A stretch of DNA of 64,000 nt, from contig JAGKQI010000024.1 in NCBI GenBank assembly GCA_018806915.1, positions 303,793 through 367,792 on the forward strand. Direction: 5' to 3'. Of this stretch, positions 33,213 to 43,703 are shown in pieces. Position 1 is the stretch's first letter. Each line of letters starts with the position of its first letter. Source of the DNA: Phytophthora colocasiae. Taxonomy: Eukaryota; Oomycota; Peronosporomycetes; Peronosporales; Peronosporaceae. The notes beneath the pieces are model-generated. The model did no database searches, was not told the DNA's origin, and was given only the letters and a program-made list of their open reading frames with translations. Position numbers and translations under genes: made by a program.

Positions 33213-33507
33213 CCCTCCCCCACCAAACCGTGGATACGGAGTATCTACAACTGTAGACATAACTGCCTTGTCAAGGCCTGTCACCGGCAACTTTCCGATA
33301 AAAGAAATCTCTCAACGAGAGTGCGCGGGTGCGCTGGCTCAACGAGCACATTCTTCAATTCTCCCCAGCGAGCCAACCGCTCCTGAGGTGTCCAGTGACC
33401 AGGCGTCTACGCCCCAGCGCCTCAGCGCTTTCCGGTCTGAGCCCTCGGCTCCTCTCACGCTCTCCGATTCGGAGTATTTCGCGGCGTCTCGCCTTCGCTA
33501 CGGAGCG

Positions 33508-35046
33508 ATGTTCAAGGCCAGCCCGACGTCAAGTGGTAGCGGTGGCTCACCCTTCGAGTACACGACAGCGTCGCCGACGCGCGACCCACGTCGCTCTCCT
33601 ACAGAGGAAGGCGAGGTCGAAGTGGACTACGAGGAGTCCGAACAGGGCGATGCCCATGCGTCTCCTGCTCCTGCGAGCCCTCGGACGCCCCGATCTGAGC
33701 TGCGCTCTCCACGCGATCCGCGTCGGTACTCAATTCCTCGGCAGCTGCGGCAGCCCAATCCGTTCCCGGAGGGACCTTCGAGCCTCGTGCTCAACGCGTT
33801 GCGCAACGCACCACCGCTTCCTGCTCGCGATGAGCCAGAGTCACTCAAGGGAGTCGAAGACGCGATCACCAACCCTCTGGATGAGGCACAGGAGGCTTCC
33901 TGAGCGGTGCTCCAGAGTCACGTCGACCGGTCCAACGGGACATCGTGGGGACTTCTGTCGCGGCGCGACTACGGCTTCGAGCCTCGCGACCCTGCCGAGC
34001 AGGTGAAGCAGTTGATGGCGCAGCCAAACCTGCATGGTTACGCCATAGGCAATCCTCCACGTACGGTGGCTGAGACTCAGCAGCGACAGGGGCTCCATGA
34101 GCGTTTCCTGACCCCGCAGGTGTGCACACTCGCCGAGTATCGGCAACGCTTAGATAAGCAACGGCGACGGGAGTCTGTGCCTCAGATGAGGACTTATCCA
34201 CTCCTGCTCCAAACCGGAGAGACCACCCGGGACTACATGGTCCATGTGGCCACCTGGGCCGAGGCTTCACGGAAGCTCGCGTCGTTTGACCGGCTCATGG
34301 AGAGCTGCGCCGAGGTGGACGTCCGCCTCGCCCGAGGTCTACTCTTCCAGTACGCGAAGATACGCGTGCGGCCCGGCCGCTTTCCTCGTCACACGACGGC
34401 AGTGGCTCCCGCCTCTCAGGCCACTATCCCTGCTTCGCAGGATGCTCCTTCAGTCTCCGAGGGAGACTCGCTGGCTGTGCCAGCCACGGACCAGAGCCTG
34501 AGCTCGGCTGCTAGTCCGTCAGCTTCTCACACTAGTGGTGAGAAGCGGGTGTCGACCGAGTGGTCGACCTCGAGCCCTTCGGGCGCCCCCGATCTTCGTG
34601 ATCAAAAGCGTCCACGACGTCAGGGCAGTCCTGCCTCAGGGACCCTTCAAACTCCCACGAGTTTTGGGAATGAGGATATCCACGCCACTTCACCAGATAC
34701 TGGTTTTGACTACGGTGGCGACGCCGCGCCATCAGGCGCTCCACGTGGTAGTGGGGAGTCCCCTGCTCATCGAGCAACGGCGGAGGAGGCCGATTCGCTG
34801 CGGAACGCCGTACTCGATGAGTGTGACGAGCGCTATTTGTCGCATCGCGCCTGGTACCAACTCGATCACTCGATCGGTACTCTCCGGAGTCAGACTCAGT
34901 CCCTTCAAGGGAACGTCGAGAGTGTTTGGCATTCGCATGCCCGTCTCGCTCATGACATGGAGGAGATTGAAAGCCGGATGGCTTGGCTCGAAGGTCCTCA
35001 GTCCCTGACTGCTCGCCTGCACCAGCAGGAGCTTCCAGCTCGCTGA
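33508..35046 (+). pseudogene. Antisense gene of D1
   Basis: Unknown function, on the strand opposite to D1 gag-pol and converging with it. One frame is open from the LTR to 35046 with a single stop, TGA at 33901-33903. I start it at ATG 33508 (MFKASPTSSGSGG), though the frame extends upstream to ATG 33139 inside the LTR. Order: Ser/Pro-rich and acidic N terminus (EEGEVEVDYEE), a helical middle (about 34240-34380: EASRKLASFDRLMESC), a Ser/Thr/Pro/Gly-rich linker, and a C-terminal heptad-like segment (about 34790-35020: LRSQTQSLQGNVESVW). The 3' third overlaps the pol chromodomain antiparallel. I see no clear homology with the antisense proteins of Families I and II. Confidence 0.75.
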
Positions 35047-38000
35047 GTTGCGAGGTCAGGTGACGTTGCTGCTGCAGATGACGCAGCCTGGGCACGTGTC
35101 GTCGGTGCCAGCGCCTCCGCGCTCACCCCCGCGGGGTCCCGATATGGCTTAAGCAAGCCGACGTAGAACACCGGGTGTGTTCGCATCCGCTTTGGCAAGT
35201 CAAGCGTGTATGCCAGGCCCTTCTTGGCCACGACCGTAAATGGTCCGATGAAACGCGGACGCAATTTCGTCTTAAAGACATTTGACACTGCATGTGTAGG
35301 TAGGTTCTTAGCGTTTAATAAAACCTGGTCACCGACCTTAAATTCCCATACATTGCTTCTACCTTTTGTATCCGCTTGTTCCTTCTGAACGTCTTGGCTT
35401 TCAGCCATCGCGTCACGTACACGGCGTAATACGCTCAATCTCACCGAGAGGAAGTCATCGACTTGTTTACGCACAGCAGAAGGGCTGATATCAGCAAGCT
35501 CGGAGTCGAGTGACGGCACAGCCTCTCCCCCACCAAGCCCAAGGCTACCGCGTGGCGGAGTGAGCGGAACGCGCGGGTGCGCAAGGCCGTTCACGTAGAA
35601 CGGGGTGAAGCCTGTCGAGGCATGCACCGCATTGTTCATGGAGAACTCAACGAGAGGGAGCATAGCGCTCCAACGCTTCGGCGTTTCGGCGCATACGCTG
35701 CGGAGGATGTCCTCCAGAACGCGGTTCACGCGTTCGGTCTGACCGTCGGTCTGCGGATGGTCCGCCATGGACATGTCCAGTCGAGTGCCCAGCACCTTGA
35801 AGACGGACGTCCAGAAGTGACCCGTGAAACGGGGATCTCGATCCGAGACAATGGTCTCAGGCAGCCCATGCTGGCGGAAGACCCGATCGATGAAGATCGT
35901 CGCTGTACCAGCACCATCGACGGTGTCCGGCACAGCCGCTAGATGAGCCATCTTGCTCAGACGGTCAACAAAGACCACCACGCCCGTGTTGCCTGCCGGA
36001 GTCCTTCGGCAGGCCAAACACTAAAGTCCATACTTATGGACTGCCAACACCCAGAGGGTACAGGTAAGCTCGCCAAAGGCGCAGCCGCATGCGGCGAGGG
36101 TTTAACCCGCTGACACGTCTCGCACGTGCGCACATATGTGCTGACCCACTTGTACATCTTCGGCCACCAGTACATGGAGCTCACCGAGCCGTACGTCTTC
36201 TCGCGACCGAGGTGGCCGCCTGTGGGTGTGTCGTGAGCCTCATAGAGGATACGGTACTTCAGATCCTCATCGTGAGGAACTACCACTCGTGGTGGGTCAT
36301 CCTGACCCGTGCTGTAGTACAGCAGACCGCCTTCCAGGCTGTAGCGTTGGAGTCTCGCCTTTAGGCGTCGTGACAGAGTCATCTTTGAGTCTTTAAACTC
36401 ATCGCTCCCCAGAGCTTGGAGCAACGCGACACAAGAGTCGTCCTGAGCGTACGCTGCTCGAACCATGTCCGTCACGGACGACGTCACCGAGGTGACATGA
36501 GATAACTCATAGTCCGGGCGACGTGATAACGCGTCAGCGAGGACGTTCTGCCTGCCAGGCTTGTACTTCACCTCGAAGTTATACTCCGCAAAGAAGGAGA
36601 GCCATCGGGCCATCCTCTGCGAGAGGTGAGGCGACTGCGTCGCTGTGCGTAGTGACGCATGATCCGTGTAGATCACAAACGGCTTGGAGCCGAGCAGGTG
36701 AACCCTGAATTTGACGAGAGCGTACTTCATCGCAAGTAGCTCCTTGTCATGAACTGGATAGTTCTTCTCAGCAGCCTTGAGCTGTCGCGACTCAAACGCA
36801 ATGACGCGTTCACGCCCTTCGGCGTCCGCTTGTAGCAAAGCACTGCCGATGGCAAAGTCCGAGGCGTCACAGACGACAATAAACGGACGAGCGGGGTCTG
36901 GCAGCGCCAGTATCGGCGCCTGAAGCAGGCTATCCTTGATACAAGTGAACGCATTCTCGTGCTCGGCACGCCATACCCACTCGGCATCCTTCTTAAGGAG
37001 ATCCGTCAGTGGCCGAGCCAACTCAGCGTAGTTCTCGCTGTACTTGTGCAAGTAGTTGGCCAAACCCAGCCACTTACGCAAGTCCTTCTGGTTCAAGGGA
37101 ACCGGCCAATCCACAATGGCCTTGACCTTTGCTGGATCAGCACGAAGGCCATGCTTCCCAATGAAGCACCCTAGGAAGGGGATTTCTTCCGCGCCAAAGA
37201 CGCACTTGTCTGCGTTGGCGTACAGCTTGTTCGTGCGCATGCACTCGAGCACAGCTCTCACGTGTTCCACGTGCACCTCAACGTCAGTCTTGCCGTGTTC
37301 GGCCTGACTGTGGACGAACACGTCGTCAAAGTACGTTTGTGCGAATGCCCGTAGGGGCCTGAACAGCTGCGTCACTAGACGATTGAACGTTGCGGCGCGT
37401 TCGAGAGCCCTTGGGGCATGACGAGCCACTCCCAGAGCATACCGCTCGGGGTGCTCACCGCTGTAAGCGGAATATCACTGGCTCGCATGAGCAGCTGATA
37501 GTACCCATCGACTAAGTCGAGTGCACTGTACATGGTGCAACCCACCATGTTGTTCTGAAGAACATCCTTCCTAGGAATCGGCGTCTGCGCCGGAATCGTG
37601 GCAGTGTTGGAGCTTGTTAAAAGCGTGAACGATACGCCACTTGCCATTCGGCTTTCTGACACAGAACGTTGGCGCGGAATGCGGAGACTTGCTCTCGCGC
37701 ACGAGACCCGCCGCGTGCTTCGCACGGAAGAAGGCGTCAATGACGTCGCATTGCTCTTTAGGAAGAGGCCACTGTCGGGTCACGCAGTACTTAGTTCCGG
37801 GAACTAAGTCGATCTCATGACGAACGCCTCGGTCGGGAGGCAGGCCACTCGGTGGTTCCTTCGAGACAACGTCTCCATATTCCTTCAGCAAGGAGTGGAA
37901 GGGATCCGAGGGATTCTTGAGGATCTCGATCCACTCCTGGCGTTCAACGCCTTCTTGACTTCGGCCAAGACGGACTCGTCAACAGGGACGACGAGTTTAA

Positions 38001-39255
38001 CTCCTCCTCAGGTCGAACGATGACCACCTCGGCGAATTCGCCAGCCTTCAAGGCATCGCCAAAGTCGGCGAAGGACATCTCTTCTAGCTCAAGGAGCTTG
38101 TCAACACTTGGCAAGTCGTCCAGCAGGACACTGCCTTCGGCACTACCGCCCACTCCATCAACCAGAGTGTATAGCTGCCCACAGCCCTCCGGTGCGTCGG
38201 CATGACGTCACGGATGACTCAGACGCAGAGCGTCTCGCCCGAAGGGCCTTACGACGTCTTCGCCTGGCCGAAGATCGTCTACTCGACGGAGTACGTGCCG
38301 TCGCACAAGTTTCGGCCTCTCTCGGCCCAGTGTCAGGGACACTCAGCGATCCACTCGGTCGACGACCGATGCCGCTCAGCGGAGTACGTGCCGCTGCACA
38401 ATCAATGACCGTAACAGGTCCAGTGTCAGAGACACTCAGCGATCGACTTGGTCCACGACCAGTATCACTCGACGGAGTACGTGCCGCCCCACAGTTCACG
38501 GCCTGGTAAGGCCCGATGCCATCGGCATCCAGTGACGGTCCATGACCGGCGTCACTCGGGTTACGTGAGCTTTGCCCACACGTTGACTCACTGCCAACCA
38601 GCGCTATGCGCTCAACAGGGCTGCGATCCTCGCACTCGGTGCTGTCCACTAACTCGGACACACCGACTTCCAGCATCATTGCCGACTCGGCTCGATGCTC
38701 GCGCCAATAGCGCTTCTGCTTCCTAGCAGAGGTGGGTTCATGACTCGCCAAAGCTCCACTAGGAGAGAAGTGCGTAGCACCTAAGGTCTTCGACCTCCAG
38801 TCGATCCATGGCTCGTGGCGTTCCAGCCACGCCATACCAAGGATGAGGTCGTACCTCGAATCCAGGTCCAAGACCAAGCAGCGTTCCACGCTGTCGAAGT
38901 CCAGGAACTTCAGCCGTAGGTCCATGGGGACCTTGGCTGCCGTGACACGGACGCCCGTCGCTAGACGGACTGTGACTGTGTCACCTCTTCGCGCTCGAAG
39001 CGCCTCAGGATATTGCTGACTACCTTCAACGGTGGAGCGTCTGACGTAGTTGCCAGACGCCCCCGAATCGATCAACACGATCCACGGCTTCTCAAAGCCC
39101 TTCACGTCCACCTGGACGACCAGCAAGCCCTGCTTGCTCACACGTTCCGTGTTCAAGAGCACGGAGCTCTTTGGGGCTGAGCCCCAGTGCCTCTCACGCA
39201 CTGCAGAACTCAGTTCTTCCCCAGTAGACCGCCCCACGTCTACTGGGAGCCGGCG
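34532..39255 (-). pseudogene. pol: pol of D1: protease, RT, RNase H, integrase, chromodomain
   Basis: Follows gag in the -1 frame. Protease with LIDSGASG (about 39078) and DLILGMAWL; RT with CVRKPNGKWR (about 37660), LDLVDGYYQ and YFDD (about 37330); a normal Gypsy RNase H keeping CDASD, DKELLAM and TDHASL (about 36880-36660); integrase with HHCC zinc site (about 36220-36130) and D-D-E (MDFSVWPA, SDRDPRF, TERVN); chromodomain YHVERLM...YLVKWRGY (about 34756-34600). Frame breaks lie near 38155, 37940, 37590, 37400, 36010 and 35040. There is only one RNase H, unlike Families I and II. Confidence 0.93.
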
Positions 39256-39261
39256 TTTCCC
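39220..39261 (-). promoter_or_regulatory. -1 ribosomal frameshift signal of D1
   Basis: In mRNA sense GGGAAAC (39261-39255) in register GGA AAC, a 7-nt spacer, then a perfect 10-bp stem CCCAGUAGAC/GUCUACUGGG with an 8-nt loop (39247-39220). The gag UAG lies in the 5' arm. Pol continues in the -1 frame as [11 protein letters not shown]. Confidence 0.87.
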
Positions 39262-40211
39262 TGGGCAGAGCCCAAAGCGGGACCCGCGACAGGGTTGCGG
39301 CCATTTTGGCCGGCGCGCTCTTTGCGCAGAGGGCAGTTGGGCCTCAGGTGTGAGGGACTGCCGCATGTATAGCACCGGCGGGTGCTCATACGCTGCACCG
39401 CAGCTCGTAGCTCAGCTACCTCATCTTCAGCATAGCTGAGGTCCATGGGTTCGGGTCCCCCGGACCCTGTGCTATTAGCACCGACCCTCGACAACTTAAA
39501 GTTGTGTTCAGCATTCAATGCCACGCTAACAGCGTCCTCGAAGGTGCGAGGATTCTGACGGAATGCCTCCGTCCTGGCCACGCCAGCTCTCAGACCTTCC
39601 ATGAAGATAGTCACAGTGACCACCTCAGGTAGAGGATCGGCAGCCATGCCGGCAATGAGCGTACGCAGCTCTTGGACATAGTCCACCAGGTCCTTCTTGC
39701 CCTGTCGGCAAGCGAGGAAGCGTGACCGCACGCGATACGCCTGGTTAGGTGGAGCAAATACTTGCGTAAGTTTGGCCTTAAGCTCCTCCCAAGTGGGGAA
39801 GGCCATTTCTACCGACGTCCCAGACGTCAAGGCCCATTCTCGTGCTCGACCTTCGAGCTTAGAGATGGCGAACGCCACGCGTTGGCCTTCCAACTGGAGC
39901 ATAGCGGCCCCCATGGCCATCTCGACCTCTCGGGTCCACAATAGGAGGTTCTCTCCTTCGTGCCCGTGAAAGGTCTTCACGCTGAGCGTGACGGGCTTAG
40001 CTCTCAGGCGGGATTAACTCTTTTTACATTCCGCTGAATGTGCTCAACGAGAGCGTTCTCGTACGAGGCAAATGCCTCCAGGCGCGCGTTGACGGCCTCC
40101 GGCCCTTGAGACGCAAGGTGCGCCATACCTTCAGGGCCCAGCAAGGACGTAAGCTTGTTAAGCGTGTCCCGCTGACTCGGAGTCAAGTGAGCGTATGCTT
40201 CTGGCTCCCAT
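39240..40211 (-). pseudogene. gag: gag of D1
   Basis: Start ATG 40211-40209. Compared with D2 it has an extra G right after the start and a base loss near 40012, so the frame is broken twice before the capsid domain (39980 onward: [24 protein letters not shown]). It has one zinc knuckle [14 protein letters not shown] near 39370. It ends in UAG 39242-39240 inside the frameshift stem. Confidence 0.92.
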
Positions 40212-40249
40212 TCTCACAGAGAAACAGTCTTCAACTCAGGAGTTGGATT

Positions 40250-40266
40250 GACTACAAGTGCTACCA
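40250..40266 (-). promoter_or_regulatory. Primer binding site of D1
   Basis: Minus strand TGGTAGCACTTGTAGTC two bases after the 5' LTR. It would pair with a tRNA ending ...GUGCUACCA. It differs from the site used by Families I and II. Confidence 0.72.
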
Positions 40267-40268
40267 GA

Positions 40269-40680
40269 TGCAGCGGGGCTGCGTAGGTGTGCACGGCACA
40301 GAGGAAGTTGGGTTGACTCGTAGAGTCCTGCTTGCAAGGCACTAGCCTTCGGTTCTATACAAGAACCAAGTAGTCCACTAAATACGGGACTCTCACAATC
40401 AGTGTCCCTATAATAAAGGAACTAACACTAATTATGTAAAATGCAAACTGATTTTTATTTATTTTATTGCCCTAATCCTGAATGTAACGGATTTAGTATC
40501 TAACATACTAAATCCTAATCAAATGTAATGTGTGGCTCTGAGCTAACAGCCAGCAACTGGCTACATATGTGACGTGTGAGAAACACTATGTGTTGTACAC
40601 GGATCTGTGACTTGTGACCTGGATGGTGTATACCACACCTATTGTAGCCAAGGCGCGCAGCGCCGTGTAACCCCGTTACA
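40269..40680 (-). repeat. D1 5' LTR
   Basis: 412 bp, read as identical to 32801-33212. Followed by GGATT and the rest of the C LTR. Confidence 0.96.
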
Positions 40681-40685
40681 GGATT

Positions 40686-41332
40686 AGTAGGCATAGGAAT
40701 AACCATAAACAGACTCGAATTTGCCCTGAACCACTCAAGTGTCTTCGCTACGCCTGGAACCGGGAACTACATTGGCCCTACAAGCGTCAGGAAGGTAAGG
40801 ATACGTGACCTAGTATAGCGGTTAAGTCTGGATAATATATTGGCCAGCTTTGCCCTATCTAGTGAACTATCCTTTAAGTGCATACATCGGATCGGAAGGA
40901 ATTGGTTGTTTAGCCTAAGGATCCCGTCGAATCTCGCCCCCTCAAGACCCCCGCTATCGGAAGCGGAAAACAACGAAAGGAAGGGACTGAATCCCGAACA
41001 TTGGACTATTGGAAGACCTGGATCAAGAACCAGGCACCCGGATCAAGGCTCGAGAACTCGCCTACGACCGGGATCAAGTACCCCGAGGTGGAGTGAAGAA
41101 CTTCCACGCCGCCTCAAACCCCTGCGTCACCCAAGACCTTCTTCTCGTCCCAAGACATCTTCAGAAGTTACCTGGAAGAGCGTAACCCGCCTACCGACGG
41201 GTACACAAGGTGAACACTACACGCAACAAGATCACGGATCATCGGGGGACCCCCTCCGTTAGTCGGTGTCTGGGCGCAAGTGGCGATCGCGATCGGCCTC
41301 AACCAGATTTTGGCCAGATCCGCTCCACCACA
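40686..41332 (+). repeat. Element C 5' LTR, second part
   Basis: Continues the LTR cut at 32800. It matches 51286-51931 and, in reverse, part of the A LTR. It ends CTCCACCACA. Joined to 31793-32800 it makes 1655 bp against 1720 bp for the other C LTR, the difference being mostly tandem-repeat number. Confidence 0.93.
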
Positions 41333-43666
41333 ATAGTGCGCGTGCCCGGATCTTCTGGTGACTTCGGATAGCACCGTGAGTCCCAAGAAGATGTCAAGAT
41401 AAAAGAAGAACAAGGGGAAGAAGTGCCTACGAAGGTTGGATCGACGGAGGCACCGATGAAAGCTCAAGAAAGATCCACAGATCAGCAGAGTTCTGGGAGG
41501 ATCTCTACTGACAGGCACGAGGCAGACCTGGATCGCAATCCAGATCTTGAAGAAAAACCTCGAATTCCTCCCAAGGCCCCTTCGAGGGCCACCGCGGATC
41601 TCGATGAGAATCGAGATCCGCACACGAGCGATAAGGAATCAGCAAAGCTGAAACCTAATCTGCTCACCAAGTCCACTGTTGCCTCAAGATCGACCAAGAA
41701 AAAGAAGATCAAGAGCACTCGGACGAAATTGAAAGCTCCAGACTTAGAGCCAGAAGATGTGATCAACTCAGGATCGACGATCACCAAGGACGCGATCGAG
41801 CAGGCCTACTACAGGAAGATGCTAAGCGAGACCTTGCTTAACGATCCCGTTCTTACTATCATACAAGTCCGCCAGATCGGTAACCTCACCGACCCGGTGT
41901 CGAAGCCCCGGACTAGCTCGGACCGCCTGAACGCGGTGAAGATTCTACTTGATCTGCTCCAAGAGGCTGGTTTAGTGGCTGGAGAATTCGACCCGAACTC
42001 CCTATTTGACCTGGAACTGGAAGCGATTCAGTGTGCAACCCATGACCTATTCAACTCTCTCAAAGTCTTGGTCGGCGAACGCCCACTGACGCCCGATCTA
42101 GGTTATCAGACTGGATCGTCATGCTACGCGTCAGCGACTTCGGAACCAGATTCCGACAGCCCGAGAAGGCTGCAACGCATGTCGTTAGGCCCCTCCGGTG
42201 CCAAATTTGTGAAATCGCGTATGAAGAAACAAGATACACGATCGATGGCCACGAAACTGGAGGCTAAGACACCTGATCAGCAAGAAAATCGCCGGACCCG
42301 GACAGACCAGACCGCGCCGACGACTAATTCCACGGGATCGAGCAACAAGCTGGACGACTACTTTCAAATGGCGATGGATCGTTTCTTAAAAGAACGGAAT
42401 CTCGCGACACCCCGATCGCCGATCAAAGGGGAGTTGGATGTGGAAATGGAGTCCGTTACGGCCTCGGATCCGGATGCATGGGAATACGATCTGGACGATC
42501 TGGGCATACCAAGTTCCGGTGGACAGGTGTCGAGCCGAGCAACGATCGCATCCGCGGCGATCGGTCAAGGAGGATCGTCGATGATCCAGCGGGTCCGGAT
42601 CTCAGCGATCTCGGATCTGAAAGATTTTGCGGGTAAAGATCTAGACGAAGATCGCGCTCGGGCCTGGATCAGTAAGGTCAAGTCAGCGTTCCAGCGCGAT
42701 CAGGCTACGGAAGAAGAGAAATGCCTCACGTTTGCAGATCTGATGGTGGGACCGGCAAAGAACTGGTACAGGCAGCTCAGTCGAACGACGAAAACCAAGT
42801 GGGCGGATCTGTTGGACAGTTTCCAGACCCAATATTGTGGGCTGGGTATGTCGGTCGCGTGGCAATACTATCACGCTCGCAAGCGATCGGAAGAAACTCC
42901 TCTCGATTATCTCTACCGGCTCAACGTGGCGGCTTTACGTGCTAGACTAAAGATCAAGGATGGGAGCCCTAAGGCCCGCCGGGAACATGTAGACCACTAC
43001 ATCGAGACATTGGGAGATCCGGAGTTAGCTGATTGGCTGACCCTACTCCGACTGAGCGACGTCGATGAACTGGAGGAGGTACTTCGTGCCCGAGAACGGG
43101 CGAAAAGCAGACAGCGTAAATCTGCGTTCGGATCGAAGTACAGACAAAAGGCACCGGCCAGTGCCCCGGCAGCACCCACCAGAGCGGTGGTACGGGCGAT
43201 CCAAACCCAAGATCCGAGCTCGGAATCAGAGGAAATATCCGGATCGGACGGATCCGATTCTGAAGGCGATCTCCGGAGGATATATCTTGCCGCGTCGGAA
43301 GACAAGCAGATCGGTACTGGGGGCGTTCCCCACCAACAGGATCAGTCGCGATCGCACACGAACGCGCAAGATCGAGGCCGGATCACGGATCGCAGGGGTA
43401 CATCAGATCATGATCGAGGTCGCTGTTCACACTGTGGATCGCGGAAGCATACGGATCTAGACTGCTGGAGACGTCTAACCTGTGATAAGTGCGGGAAGAG
43501 GGGTCACCCAACGGATCGCTGTCTGTATACCTGCCGTGGTTGCGGGGAGATCCATGAAGCTGGAGAATGCCCCATGGAAGAATTTTACAACCAGATTCGC
43601 AAGTGGTACGATCCGACCCGACACGCCGGATTGTTCCCCGAGAAGGTGGAAAAGATGTTAAACTAG
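41333..43666 (+). pseudogene. gag: gag of C
   Basis: The ancestral start at the LTR border is lost (ATA for ATG at 41333) and an in-frame TAG lies at 41369-41371. From ATG 41423 (MPTKVGSTEAP), 747 codons are open to the UAG at 43664, the longest intact gag in the window. It has a Lys/Glu-rich disordered start, a helical segment (KILLDLLQEAG), a capsid domain (about 42590-42900: DEDRARAWI, GPAKNWYRQL, LDYLYRLN), a Ser/Asp-rich linker and three zinc knuckles (43423-43570). If initiation at 41423 works it could make near-full-length Gag. The primer site is also mutated (TAG for TGG at 41334). Confidence 0.88.
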
Positions 43667-43703
43667 GACGCTCGCCGGTTTGGAAACCGGTACGAGCCGA
43701 GCG
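43657..43703 (+). promoter_or_regulatory. -1 ribosomal frameshift signal of C
   Basis: GUUAAAC 43657-43663, UAG 43664-43666, spacer UAGGA, outer stem CGCUCG/CGAGCG (43669-43674 with 43698-43703), inner hairpin CCGGUUU/AAACCGG (43675-43681 with 43684-43690), then UACGAGC, which offers an alternative partner for CGCUCG. Confidence 0.88.

Larger units (their letters stand above)
32801..40680 (-). mobile_element. Element D1, complete Family III Ty3/Gypsy
   Basis: 7.88 kb with 412-bp LTRs (32801-33212 and 40269-40680) that I read as identical, and GGATT on both sides (32796-32800, 40681-40685). The empty site is visible at 51280-51290, where the C LTR reads straight through GGGATTAGTAGG. Gag and pol on the minus strand carry several frameshifts; an antisense gene lies on the plus strand at the 3' end. 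Confidence 0.97.
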
